From Hypsibius dujardini (Eukaryota; Tardigrada; Eutardigrada; Parachela; Hypsibiidae), in the NCBI GenBank assembly GCA_001579985.1, contig LRSR01010823.1, positions 1 to 64,000 on the forward strand: DNA of 64,000 nt. Reading direction: 5' to 3'. Of the stretch, positions 22,510 through 32,952 are shown one piece after another (within the stretch, counting starts at the first letter, position 1; every line of letters starts with the position of its first letter). A program made the translations under genes and the position numbers. Below the pieces are notes generated by a model, which saw only the letters and a list, made by a program, of their open reading frames with translations, was not told the origin of the DNA and ran no database searches.

Positions 22510-23025
22510 TCATACCGGAGGCATGGCGTTCACTGTTTTTTCGATGACCGAGGAACGGCTTACATTTTCCATTACCGTCATCTCACTGGAAGAGCGTTGC
22601 TCGTGTTCGGCCGCCAATGTAAACCAGAGCCTCACCCAGCTTTTGATGCGCTCGCGAAACCGTTTCCACGTAAGACAATACAGGAAAATTCCAACGGAAT
22701 AGTTGACCAGAAGAGACAGGGTCCCGAGACCGCTGAGCAGGTCAAGAGTCTTCGTGGTGATGTAGTAGGAGCAATGCGGGGGCTCTTTCGCGATACGTAG
22801 GATGTTGCAAGTGATGGGAAGGGCCATGGTGAAGACGTAGAGGGCGCTACAGGCAATGACTAGCCGTAACGCGCTGCCACTGCTGTGGATGCCTCGGCTC
22901 GCTGCCGGAACACTTTCTGGCGCGTGGAAAAGGGTCTTCCGGGTTTTGAGGTGGCGGCGCAGGACGATCAGCAAGCAGCAGTTGATGGTGAAAATAGCGA
23001 TCCAATCACCAATCTGTGTCGCTAT
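22510..23025 (-). pseudogene. Receptor exon 4 without exons 1-3 (G2)
   Basis: 516 nt, open throughout and nearly identical to exon 4 of the intact receptor at 45098..45613, with the same acceptor and stop. It covers TM5-TM7 and the tail. Upstream of it the sequence follows the paralog to about 23280 and then breaks off. Exons 1-3 are deleted, so it cannot make a receptor by itself. Confidence 0.8.
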
Positions 23026-23286
23026 CTAAACGAACATTTTGTAAGTCAAGTCCGGAGAGAGATCAGCACTAATTACTAAGTTCACTGGCCTGGGGTGGGT
23101 TAGCTCATAGAGTTCTACTCATTTAGAGGCTCGTTTAGGCTCTTTACAGGTCGAAAAAAGGACGTCTCATAATAAAGCCAGGGGTGGGCAAATGGCAAAA
23201 CGTTTTTTTTCAAGGTTGAAGTTAAAATTCGGCCTTTTGTCCCTGATCATTTTGAAACTTGCGGAGATATGAGGTCTTAATTTCTT

Positions 23287-23362
23287 GGCACTAGGACCCC
23301 TCACGAAACGGCAAGTGGTAGCCAAAAAACAAAGTATTTTTTCAAATGTTTTTCCGAATCAT
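23287..23362. other. Inverted segment at a deletion junction
   Basis: This stretch (ACTAGGACCCCTCACGAAAC to TGTTTTTCCGAATCATTTC) is the reverse complement of about 46095-46175 in the duplicate. It sits exactly where copy 1 has lost the ~2.6 kb holding receptor exons 1-3. Confidence 0.65.
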
Positions 23363-23507
23363 TTCCATAAAATCAAACAATCAAGCGCATGCCATCAAAG
23401 CGAAACCCTTGAGCGAGCCGATTTAACAAACTAAACAGGCTGTTTTTATACAGGAACGATTGGGCATCTTCCACTCTTTCCAATTTGCGAATACGGACAG
23501 TTTCAAC

Positions 23508-23920
23508 ATGGAACGCCTTGCCATCTGGAGTGGAACTCTAATGTTGCTGTTGCATTTGAGCTGCCTGGAGTGCCGGTCAAATTTAGGAGTACATTCCGAG
23601 GTGAGGCAGAATGTCGACGGAAAAGATAACCGAGCCTTCGTTCGACATTCTCGCGGGATAGGCAATTTCCATGGTTCTGGTATGGAATGGCTGCAGGAGA
23701 ATTTTGGTACGTATATTGTATTGATTGATAGATTGCTGTGCTTTTTTTCGAATGTTCTTTAATCAGTAATGCTACTGAATACGTAGGCGTTCCCGAAAGA
23801 GTTCCCGAAAGCGTTCCCGAAGGCGGGTACGGTTCCAAAGGTCCTCTGGGCGGATTGTACCATTTCGGATCCCCAATTATCCAGTTATCCAATATTATCC
23901 AATTAACCGATATTAATTAA
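23508..23920 (+). CDS. Small secreted peptide precursor, member P2
   Basis: Exons 23508..23706 and 23787..23920. Signal peptide MERLAIWSGTLMLLLHLSCL and family segment, then an 80-nt intron (GTACGTAT...ATACGTAG, phase 1). Exon 2 reads GVPERVPESVPEGGYGSKGP, then LGGLYHFGSP and a hydrophobic tail coded by an AT-rich minisatellite, stopping at 23920. VPE is tandemly repeated three times here, two copies in the near-twin P6. It follows a deleted receptor rather than a complete one. Confidence 0.65.
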
Positions 23921-24048
23921 CCAATTATCCAATATTATCCAATTATCCAATTAACCAATTACCCAATTAACCAATTAATCATTTAACCAATTAATCAATC
24001 AACCAATAACATAGTTAACCAATTAACCAATTATCCAATTATCCAATT
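23872..24048. repeat. CCAATTA minisatellite
   Basis: About 20 imperfect units of CCAATTA(A/T)C. The first 50 bp form the 3' end of the P2 reading frame. The duplicate array is at 48948-49125. Confidence 0.85.
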
Positions 24049-24049
24049 A

Positions 24050-24299
24050 GTCGGGATCGAGACGGTAAGGGAACCGCTCGCGTATTGATGCAGGAGTAAA
24101 CAAAACCGCAACAATTCTGTGTCGACGATGAAACACTTCTCTTCTATGCAAATAGCCATAACTTTTCCTCTTTTTTTGTCTATAAGAGCCTACGTTTTGC
24201 CAATAGAAAATAATTTATTTTTCTGAATGCTGGAATAAAGAAAAGAAATATCTTTGTTAAGATTTTACTAACTTAATTGAAAATGTAAGTTACTGTTTT
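24050..24299. repeat. Dispersed repeat R3, copy 1
   Basis: A ~250-bp unit starting GTCGGGATCGAGACGGTAAG and ending near AAATGTAAGTTACTG, repeated at 31129-31380 and 49127-49378. There are no inverted ends and no coding potential. The class is unknown. Confidence 0.7.
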
Positions 24300-24303
24300 G
24301 TAG

Positions 24304-24493
24304 TATGCCATCGTTGTTCATACTTCGGTGCTATCACGAAACACCTAGACACAAATAAAATTAAGGCACTAAGGAATAAGATTATTAGAAAAAACGTCAA
24401 CAAATTGATTGAGGAGAACACGTGGTAATGCTTCTCTGAAGAATACATTCAGTGGGATTGGAAGCCATACCTTTCAATAGTATTCCCTACAGT
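24304..24493 (-). pseudogene. Receptor leader remnant
   Basis: This matches the sequence upstream of the receptor genes and includes the ATG (24321) with the first codons MNNDGI. It is cut by R3 right after. The duplicate lies at 49384-49570. The receptor body is absent in both. Confidence 0.65.
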
Positions 24494-24621
24494 GTTGTGA
24501 CGAAAATTCAAGTACGACACAACATTACCATTACGTTTATAACTATCAAACCAACGCACAACACATGCCGCCTTTACTGGTAAACCGGTATTTTGTGTCG
24601 TACATGAATTTTCGTCACAAC
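24494..24621. mobile_element. 128-bp foldback FB-A
   Basis: The ends GTTGTGACGAAAATTCAAGT and ATGAATTTTCGTCACAAC are inverted over about 28 bp. The same 128-bp unit lies at 42262, 49571 and 59512, with derivatives at 28889 and a triplication at 47622-48070. It always sits between receptor leader and peptide gene. Confidence 0.8.
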
Positions 24622-24682
24622 ATGGCACAGCTCCACGCGGTTAGGGTGGGTCAGTTTCTGATCCAACGTCACTGGAAACTAC

Positions 24683-24879
24683 TGCTCGCTATCCAAACCG
24701 CTTTTAAATCGCCTCACTCATGGGTTTCTTCTTGATGGCTGGTGCTTGATTGTTTGATTTCCAGAACTGCTATTATAAAATATATAGTACAGAAAATCAA
24801 ATCATCAAGCAAATGCCATCAAAGGGAAACCCCTGAATGAGCCGATTTAAAAGCAATTTGGATGGAGAGCCGAAATGCG
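24683..24879. repeat. Foldback FB-B in divergent intergenic region
   Basis: Two ~85-bp arms are inverted: CTATCCAAACCGCTTTTAAA...GCTTGATTGTTTGATTT and its complement ending GGATGGAGAGCCGAAATG. Copies are at 42683-42896, 49761-49958 and 59934-60137, and partial at 48322-48500 and 23365-23420. Confidence 0.75.
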
Positions 24880-25194
24880 AGATGCGAAGAACTTCACCGG
24901 ATCAGAGGGTATGGCATGGCACTAGCCGATCATAGCCGGAATGGATAAGACCGGTTTTTTCTCAAATCTACCGACGAAAAACGTCTGTGGGCTTTTCTAG
25001 AAGCTTCAATTATGAGAGAGTATCACAGCATATGACCCAGAGGCAGTCTCATGGTATTTGTATTCAGCTGTTAAGAAACAACAATTATCGGGTTTAGTTT
25101 GCAAGAGCAAACTAACGATACAGAGGCTGTTTTTACACATGAACGACTGGGCATCTTTCACTTTTTCCAATTTGCAAAAACGGACAATTTCAAC

Positions 25195-25532
25195 ATGGAA
25201 CACCTTGCCATCTGGAGTGGAATTTTGATCCTGCTGTTGTATTTCAGCTGCCTTGAAGGCCGGTCAGATTTAGGAGGACATTCAGAAGGGAAGCAGAATA
25301 TCGACGGAAAAGATAGCCGACCCTTTCTTCGACATTCTCGCGCGGTTGCTCCCAGCGGTGGTCTCCGAGGCGGACTGTGCGGCTCCAGACTCGGTAGGAT
25401 TGTTGTTCTTTTATTCAAATGTTCTGCAGTCAGTAATGTTATTGAATAGGTTGCATCCGTTGCATCTGTACCCCGAGGCCGACTGTCCCGTCGCAAACTC
25501 AAATGATGACAGACGGCACACACCGCATATGA
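25195..25532 (+). CDS. Small secreted peptide precursor, member P3
   Basis: Exon 1 is 25195..25393. Signal peptide (MEHLAIWSGILILLLYFSCL), family segment, then GGLRGGLCGSRLG, so a copy of the usual terminal motif is already inside exon 1, followed directly by a shortened intron (from 25394, GTAGGATTG). With acceptor GAATAG at 25449 the last exon reads CIRCICTPRPTVP... to 25532. A later acceptor (CCCCGAG) would give GRLSRRKLK and stop instead. The 3' exon is therefore uncertain. Confidence 0.5.
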
Positions 25533-26092
25533 GGCATGAAGCGGCCCCCGGGACCTCGTCGTCAAAGCAAAACATTTTCATTCCTAATTGTGTCCTGGAT
25601 GTTTCCCCTATAATTCAAGACCGTTCAACGTGTTAAGCGTAGAAACCCTGGCAAAAATAACACTTCAGTCCTTGTCATTTTTTCGTTTTTGTCATTTTTT
25701 GACTTATAATGAGGCCAAAAAATTGAAGCAGTGAGATGAGTAATGATAGAAAAATGACGGTTCTTAGTTTGTCTGAAGAGCAACCCCGAATCCGCTAAAC
25801 CCAGAAGAAGGAGATTTTTTTGATCGCAACAACTTTAATATACGCTGGAGTATTGCAGCCGGCATTACAACGACTCCGGGTACAGAACGAGCTCCGGTCC
25901 TCTAATTGATTCTCGTTACAGTATAATAGATTTACAGCGTGTATTCAGTTCTATTATTATTGTTATTATTTAAAACGTGGCTACTGCCGCTGGGATTGCT
26001 TGGCATAACATTAAAAGTATCGTAATACTTTAAGCATAGACATACGAGCATAGCACCATGGAACAAGAGAATAACTTTGATCACATAAAATA
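25533..26092. other. Peptide 3' flank and receptor 3' flank
   Basis: 25533-25690 matches peptide 3' flanks and 25690-26090 matches the region downstream of receptor genes (same as 51090-51490). No gene is seen. Confidence 0.6.
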
Positions 26093-27381
26093 CAGTACGC
26101 CCCATTTACATTGTCCCAACTTTTCAAAAATTTATTTCACCCTGAAGGAACGACATTCCTACTCAAAAAGTATTTTCTATCTGATAGCCAGACATCTCAA
26201 TCATCCTTTTCACTCGTTTCAGCCAAGCTATGAGGATGTTTCGGCAATGTCCCAAACCAAACTTCTTCCACTCCCGTTTTGCGATCGCTACCAGTTCGGC
26301 TATATTCTTCGCCTTGTGCCTATTGCATCGCTTCTTAAAAATTGAGTTTACACCGTAATCCATCGGGGACAAATCGGGCGAGTTCGACATCCATTCCTCC
26401 TTCGTGATAAATTTTATTTCACGATCGTGGAGCCACTTGACGACCCTATCCTTAACGTGAGCTCCGGCGCTGTCCATGTGGAGGATGACCTTCTTTTCCT
26501 CCTCCGGGTAAAGCCGCGGAACGTCCTTTTTAAACATTGGTTCAAGAATTAAATCGATGAACATCTGGCTATTCATTTTGGCTTTAGGAGGGACGAAATA
26601 GAGAGACGTAAGGCCATTCCAGGAGATTCCCATGCAGACCATCACTTTTCCGGGCCATCCTGAAAGAGGCTTTTTCTTCCATTCTTTCGGGGCTGGTTTA
26701 TCCGGTGATTCGTAACATCCATCCCGCTCCCCGGTAAATTCATTCAGATCCAGCTACGTCTCATCGATACTGACAATCACGGGAAGTTTTTGACGGCTGA
26801 GACAGCGTAGAAAGTGGGGCCCGCGATCGAGACGCTGCTGAGCTGGCTTCGGAGTGAGGACGTGCGTCGTTACCTTCTTATGGTACATCAGGCCAAGATC
26901 TTTCTTCAGCACCCGGGACACAGTGCCCGTAGAGATCCCGAGCTTGCAAGAAATTTCACGTTGGGTGGGAGGATTGGGAGTATCGATAGATTTGGCGATT
27001 TTTTTTATGAGGTCGTCGGAGCGGATAAAAGGTAGTCCCCGTTGTTGACGTTTTTCACTTCCGTCTTCGACGGGATGTCTTCTTCCTTCTCGGATTTGAT
27101 GACTCGAAGGATGGTCCTATACGAAACACTGATCCCCTTTTCCGCCAGATTTTTCTGGATTTTTCGGGAGGACGGCAAAAAGTGGTATAACTCTAAAATG
27201 CGTCCCCTAATTTCAGAACTAATTTCACGCACCATTTCGAATTCAAAAAACGCCAACTAACAAAATTTGTATTGCCTACAAGACTACTACATTAAATATC
27301 GTGTGGGATGGATTTTGGATCAGCTGATCTGGATGGTAGAATTTTTGTAGCAAGTTGGGACAATGTAAATGGGGCGCACTG
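26093..27381 (-). mobile_element. Mariner-family transposon (maT-like, DD37D), inactive
   Basis: 1289 bp with ~30-bp inverted ends (CAGT[A/G]CGCCCCATTTACATT...) and TA on both sides. The transposase is on the minus strand: N-terminal helix-turn-helix part from 27256, C-terminal catalytic part to 26163. Catalytic aspartates are visible in SIDET, HMDSAG and SPMDYG; the last two have 37 residues between them, which marks the maT group. The coding frame has one in-frame stop (after SIDET) and one frameshift near 27060, so it is dead. It inserted 3' of a receptor fragment. The duplicate at 51481-51500 keeps the unbroken site. Confidence 0.9.
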
Positions 27382-27488
27382 TAGTCATTGATATCTCGGG
27401 GATTGGCCACCCAAGACGACCGCCGCGCCTACCCGAGGCATGACGTGCATTGTTCCGTCGATGACCGAAAAACGGCTTACATTCTCCA

Positions 27489-27941
27489 TTACCGTCTTCT
27501 CAATGGAATAGCGTCGCTCGCGTCTGGCCGCCGTTGGTGCCAGAGTCGCACCCAGCATTTGATGCGCTCGCGAAACCGTTTCCACGTAAGACAATACAGG
27601 AAAATTCCAGCGGAATAGTTGACCAGAAGAGACAGGGTCCTGAGAGCGCTGAGCAGGTTAGAGGTCTTTGTGGTGATGTAGTAGGAGTAGCACGGGGGCT
27701 TTTTTGCGATAAGTAGGATGTTGCTGGTGATGGAAAGGGCTATGGTGAAGACGTAGAGGGCGCTACAAGCAATGACTAGCCGTAATGCGCTGTCACTGCC
27801 CTGGCTGCCTCGGCCCGCTGCCGGAACCCTTTCTGGCGCGTGGAAAAGGGTCTTCCGGGTTTTGAGGTGGCGGCGCAGAACGATCAGCAGGCAGCAGTCG
27901 ATGATGAAAATAACGCTCCAATTACCAATCTGGATCCCTAT
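27489..27941 (-). pseudogene. Receptor exon 4 only, with alternative tail (G3)
   Basis: Open from its TTTAG acceptor to a TAA at 27489. TM5-TM7 are readable. Near helix 8 a one-base difference against most copies moves the tail into another frame (LWHQRRPDASDAIP instead of LWFPTAARRERRSS). The copy at 32953 has the same tail. Exons 1-3 are missing. Confidence 0.75.
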
Positions 27942-27991
27942 CTAAACGAAAATTTTGCAAGTCAAATCCGGAGAGAGATCAGCGCTAAGTA

Positions 27992-28136
27992 CTGTACTGC
28001 CGCGTTAGCTTCGCGCAGTAGAAGTAGAACCACCGTAAACTTAGACTTATGGATCCGCGCATGAGCTTACGTAAACTACGGGCTAGAATAACGAAGTAAT
28101 GCTCTTGCAGTGCGCGAAGCTAACGCGGCAGTACAG
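27992..28136. mobile_element. 145-bp MITE with TA duplication
   Basis: Ends CTGTACTGCCGCGTTAGCTT and the inverse, inverted over about 26 bp, with TA on both sides. Other receptor copies (for example 51920) have the uninterrupted sequence here. Confidence 0.85.
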
Positions 28137-28232
28137 TAATAAATTCTTTGGTATGGGGGGAGGGTTAGTCCATAGAGTTCTAGAGTTCAGAGGCTCGTTT
28201 AGGGTCTTTACAGGTCGGAAAAAGGACGTCTC

Positions 28233-28915
28233 ATGGTCATTGTGTCGTGCTTGAATTTTCGTCACACCACGGCACAGCTCCAGGCCTTTAGGATGGATTA
28301 ATTTCTGATCCAACATCACTGGAAACCACTGCAAAACTTATAACAGCCCAGATATTTTTCCTAAAACTTTATCGTACAAATTCCACTTTTCAGTAGCCTT
28401 TCCACAAGTAGTCCTATTTGCTTCACTTCTTCGTTGCTTTGTGAGTCCAGCTGTACGCTGTCTCAATGCGTGTTTCGTGTTTGCTTCACTTCTTCATCCT
28501 ATATCCCCAGCGAGTACTACGTAAACCTTCAGGGGGCTCTTTCATCAAGATATTCCCTCTACGGTGTAATATTTGTCACCATTGCTGATAAATGCTATTT
28601 TCTGGGCATTTTCTGCCGTTCTCAACATCAGGCACGACACAATTTTTAAGCCTTTTCATCTTCTCTCTATGCCTTTTAGCCGCATTCAGCATTGAGACAG
28701 CGTACAGCTGGACTCACAAAGCAGCGAAGAAGTTGAGCAAATAGGATTACTTGTAGAAAGGCTAGTGGAAATTCGAATTCGAACGATAAAGTTTCAGCAA
28801 ATATATCTGGGTTTTTATACGTTTTGCAGTGGTTTCCAGTGATGTTGATCAGAAATTAACTCACCCTAAAGGCCTGGAGCTGTGCCGTGTTGTGACGAAA
28901 ATTCAAGCACAATAC
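28233..28915. repeat. Large palindrome, ~240-bp arms
   Basis: 28233-28475 (FB-A arm, CCAGGCCTTTAGG, TGTGAGTCCAGCTGTACGCT) is mirrored by 28690-28915 (AGCGTACAGCTGGACTCACA ... CCTAAAGGCCTGGAGCTG). About 215 bp of unrelated spacer lies between. The arms are the usual sequence between receptor and peptide genes, once forward and once reversed. Confidence 0.8.
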
Positions 28916-29231
28916 TTAATTACCAATACGCTTATAATTGTCAAACCAACGCACAACACATGCCGCCTTTACTGGTAAACTGCTATTTTGTGTCGTACTT
29001 GAGTTTTTGTCACTGCACGGCATTTTTTTCGTCAGCCGATTTGAGAAAAAAACCGGTTTAAACCGTTCCGGTCTCGATCGAATAGTGCTATGTCATAACC
29101 TCTAATTCGGGTGAAGTTTTTCGAGCAGGTAGATGCACTGTAAGAAGTATTATTTTATATTTATTATTATTACACAAAAACGACTGAGCATTATTCATTT
29201 TTTCAAATTTATGACGACAGACAGTTTCAAC

Positions 29232-29644
29232 ATGCAACACCTTGCCATCTGGAGTGGAATACTAATCCTGCTGTTGTTTTTGAACTGCCTGGAAAGTCGG
29301 TCGGATTTAGGAGGACATTCAGAAGTGAAGCAGAATGTCGACGGAAAAGATAACCGACCCTTCGTTCGACATTCTCGCGGGATAAGCGACTTCCATGGTT
29401 CTGGTGTGGGATGGCGTTCTAATGAAGATCCCGCGAGGGCAGAATCTCATCATGACGCTGGGGAGAACGATGAACACCTTGAGAATGAAATCACTACGCC
29501 GGTACCGGAACCGGGGACGAAATTTAGGATTGCGTATTTTGGTAAGATTTTTGTGCTTTTATTCGAATGTTCTGCAGTCAGTAATGCTATAATGAATACG
29601 TAGGCGTTCCCCGAGGCGGATTATCCGGTCATAGACTCGGATGA
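29232..29644 (+). CDS. Small secreted peptide precursor, member P4
   Basis: Exons 29232..29541 and 29604..29644. Signal peptide (MQHLAIWSGILILLLFLNCL), family segment up to RHSRGISDFHGSG, an acidic spacer with ITTPVPEPG, and after the phase-1 intron GVPRGGLSGHRLG and stop. The intron is short (62 nt, donor GTAAGATT), lacking the GTACGTATATTG start of its relatives. It lies just after the palindrome; no complete receptor is opposite it. Confidence 0.7.
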
Positions 29645-30066
29645 CGACAAATGGCACACACCGCATGTGAGGCATGAAGCGGCCCCCGGGGACCTCGTCG
29701 TCAAAGCAAAACATTTTCATTCCTAGTTGTGTCCTGGCTGTTTCCCCTATAATTCAAGACCGTTCAACGTGTTAAGCGTAGAAGCCCTGGCAAAAGAAGA
29801 CACTTCAGTCCTTGTATTTGTGGAAGTATGATCTCAGTCTCGTGGGTTAAAATTAAAAAACCCAGCGGCTTAAACTCAAATGGCGCACAATCTTCCTGTA
29901 CTTTTTCAGTTTCCGCCTATTTTCCTTGGTTTTCAGCAGACTCTGTGAAATTCTTATCCAATGTGCTTCATAATACTCACTAAATTCTTTTAAAATTCAT
30001 CCCCAGACCGCCTCCTCTATAACAGACATTTGTCTGATCTGTTGGCGTACAGACAGTCAGACAGTC

Positions 30067-30110
<44 letters not shown>

Positions 30111-30359
30111 TAGATACAGCCATAATAAGTGGTCGATTCGCAAAAAATGAAGCGATGGAATTTAGTGAACAAACACTCGTAATTGTAACTGACAGCAATG
30201 GTGATGTCCGAAGCGTAGTGGGATCTTCCACGTTCTATCACAGTAATTTAATATAATAAAATTGCAAAACGAAGTGTTATTGCATTTTACTTTCGCAATT
30301 TCTGCCAAAAAAGTCAGCGTTATTTTACAGCTATCAATTGAGCAAGTATATATAGCAGT
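29645..30359. other. Peptide-gene 3' flank with ACAG tract
   Basis: This matches 17735-18630 and 60929-61480. The (ACAG)n tract is at about 30046-30112. No gene is seen. Confidence 0.65.
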
Positions 30360-30405
30360 ACTACTAGTAGTCGTTGTTCCGGTGGTGGACGACATCGGGT
30401 AGTCC
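30360..30405 (-). pseudogene. Truncated third copy of the NHL-type C-terminal exon
   Basis: It keeps the acceptor and the first codons DYPMSSTTGTTTT and then diverges. The matching NHL exon, expected beyond 30720, is replaced by a TGTCTG-type microsatellite (30721-30785). Confidence 0.6.
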
Positions 30406-30720
30406 TGGAAAGGCAAAAGCAGGGACTCCTGTATACATACATACACAGGAGGAGGAAAGGCAAGGCAAACGGTTTCCGGAAAAAGGGTCCCACACAAAAA
30501 TAGGTCCGTAATGTGTACACACTATATAAACGGCGGAAATCACACACATAAGAAGAGAGACAGCTCGACTAGAAGCGAACAAGGCATGCAGGTCACGTGA
30601 CTACCGGCAGGATTAGCCAGGTAGTTCATCTCTGAGAAGTTGTAGCACAACTAATCGATTTACAAATGAGAAAAGACAAGGACAAGCAGCAAGCCGCGGA
30701 TTCGCCGATTGCTTGGCCGG

Positions 30721-31128
30721 ATCACGTGTCTATGTCTGTGTCTGTGTCCGTTGTGTATCTGTGTCTATGTCTGTGTCTGTGCATGCAAGCGCGTATGTTT
30801 GCGTACTAGTTTTTAACAGTCGGTTAATCCGGTATACTTTATACCCGGCAACTTACGGCTTGGAGCAACACTTCGTCCCAACGGAGTAAACAGGGCGTGA
30901 AGTACTAGGTATGTCAGAGTTTGTACACCAAATTTTACTGGTGGCTACGTCAAGCTGCATGGAGCCGCATGGAGCTGCCAGCACGGCATAAACAACCCGG
31001 CAGATCGACGTGTGAATATGGAGTAAATATGAAGTTTGCAAACTAGATGACATACAAAGCAGGGCACGAATTCCGTTGCATAGTACTGACGATTCTTTGG
31101 AGAAACCAAGGTGAATTTTTGCAATAAA
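30721..31128. other. Microsatellite and unassigned sequence
   Basis: 30721-30785 is a (TGTCTG/TATGTC) tract. 30850-31060 has a minus-strand open frame ending SVGTKCCSKP, with no second copy and no clear splice sites, so it is not called as a gene. Confidence 0.4.
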
Positions 31129-31380
31129 TTAGTCGGGATCGAGACGATAAGGGAACCGCTCGCGTATTGATGCAGGAATAAAGAAAACCGCAACAATTCT
31201 GTGTCGACAATGAAACACTTCTCTTTTATGCAAATAGCCATAACTTTTCATCTTTTTTGTTTATAAGAGCCTACGTTGTGCCAATAGAAAACAATTAATT
31301 TTTCTAAATGCCGGAACAAAGAAAAGAAATATCTTTGTTAAGATTTTACTAACTTAACTGAAAATGTAAGTGACTGATTT
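31129..31380. repeat. Dispersed repeat R3, copy 2
   Basis: Same unit as 24050-24299, here outside the peptide/receptor context seen for the other two copies. Confidence 0.7.
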
Positions 31381-31576
31381 GGTTGCTCGAATAGAGCAAT
31401 CAACTGAAAGACAAGTGAGTACTAGTGCTATTCGTTGTCATTTGGCGAACACGTGCGCCCCCTGCTTTCCTCACTTCGCCGAAATAGAAGCGATTTCGAC
31501 GTTCGCCGAGTTAAAAGTCTCACCTCGTAGATGACTATAGATCACCTCAGAATAGGCATGAATGGTCGCGACTGAC

Positions 31577-32000
31577 CAGTCAGACGCCTGGAGACATGTT
31601 TCTTGCCAGAAAGACTGAGCGCCATTGAAGTTAATGGCATGCCTCAACCCGCTGCCCTGACTTAATTGTCCGGGCAGCATAAGCTGGAGGTAAGGGAACA
31701 ATTCCAGCCATCTAAACGAAAGCTCGTCATTATCATTAATTAAGAATAAGTCAAGGTAATGTCGATCTTACACTGCGTTTAGATCAAAGAAAGCCATAGA
31801 CATCAGATACACAAGTACAAATATCTTGTTCTTGTCTGATTTCAGGACAAGCAGAGTTAGTAGATCACTGACGGTGTTGATAGCCAGAATTATTGGGAAC
31901 AGAACATCTTTTACGTGGTAATCCGGGCCGGAAGTCGTATTATTGAAGACGGACGACTCGTCGTCAACGGGCCAATTGCAATTGGCTAGAGTAAGACGTA
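31577..32000 (-). pseudogene. Receptor exons 1-2 only, diverged (G4)
   Basis: Exon 2 is 31711..31577 (135 nt, the family length, reading WLELFPYLQLMLPGQLSQGS...). Exon 1 runs down to 31772 (CNWPVDDESSVF...GPDYHVKDVLFPIILAINTV). This is the most diverged member (SDLLTLLVLKSDKNK, DLNAV). The usual ATG is replaced because a MITE adjoins its 5' end. Exons 3-4 are not next to it; the exon 4 at 32953 lies on the wrong side. Confidence 0.65.
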
Positions 32001-32291
32001 AGAGCACTGGAATGGGCCACTTGGCTTTCCCGTACCTTAGAATGGGCCACCCTGGAATCACAACTTCCACACAGGTTTTAGCTATCAACAAGGTCCTAAG
32101 CGATAGAGAATAACCCGGTGGAACGCGTATCAGATATGCAAAAAAAATTTGAAGAACATGTTTAAAAACGAAATGATTGGATAGTTGGAAAAAGCTCACT
32201 ATAGAGGACGCTGACTATGCAGTAATCCAAAACGTATTTGCGACAGAACGCCCCCTGCCGCCCAGTGGCCCATTCCAGTGTCTTTACCTCA
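32000..32291. mobile_element. MITE at receptor exon 1, 5'-truncated copy
   Basis: Same family as 34314-34664: CACTGGAATGGGCCACTTGG near one end, GGCCCATTCCAG...TTTACCTCATA at the other. The left end is shortened where it meets receptor coding sequence. Confidence 0.75.
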
Positions 32292-32409
32292 TACCTGTCA
32301 TATTGCCTATCACTTTCCTCCCATTATGGCAGAAGTTTGGGATACTAAGGATATGGAAGTCAATCAGACTAGCAGCAGTGCACTGTACCCATGCTCAATG
32401 AAGCCTCCT

Positions 32410-32952
32410 CAAAAACGTGGTTAAACTTTACGAGTAAAAAGTCGGGATAAAGTTGTACACGGACCTTCTGCGAGTACTGCCACCGATTTCTTCCAGTTAA
32501 CCACACGGGAAGAGCATTCCCTTACCCGGTATACCCACAAGAACGAGATGTTGTTAGTCGCAACAACTTCAACACACGCTGGAATACTGCAGCCGGTATT
32601 ACAGCGACTCCGCCTGCGTATGGACTCCGCTCCTCTAATCGATTCTCGTTACAGTGTGTAATAGAGTTGCATCGTGTGTTCAACTTGATTATTGATTATT
32701 TTTGTTTTTATTTTTATTCAAAACGTGGCTGTTGCTGATTGAATTGCTTGGCATAACACTGAAAGTGCCGTAATACTTTAGGCACAGATATATGAGCATA
32801 GCATCATGGGACAAGAACATAGCTTTGATTACATAAAATGGACATTGATTATCTCAGGGATTGGCCATCCGTGACGATCGCCGGTCATACAGGAGGCATG
32901 GTGTGCATTGTTCTGTCTTTGATTGAGGAACGGCTTACATTCACCATTACCG
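32410..32952. other. Receptor 3' flank
   Basis: 32530-32850 is the conserved receptor downstream region (GCTTGGCATAACA, AACATAGCTTTGAT...). No gene is seen. Confidence 0.5.

Larger units (their letters stand above)
21600..28390. repeat. Segmental duplication B, copy 1
   Basis: Collinear with 44170-52163: receptor 3' flank and exon 4, peptide gene, AT minisatellite, R3 repeat, peptide gene, second receptor fragment. Copy 1 lacks the equivalent of about 45860-48440 and has gained a mariner (26093) and a MITE (27992). Copy 2 has gained a piggyBac (52164). Parts look nearly identical, so the duplication is young. Confidence 0.85.

Noticed and set aside
24050-24299. R3 repeat as an LTR
   Set aside because: No TG...CA ends with target duplication were seen in any of the three copies.
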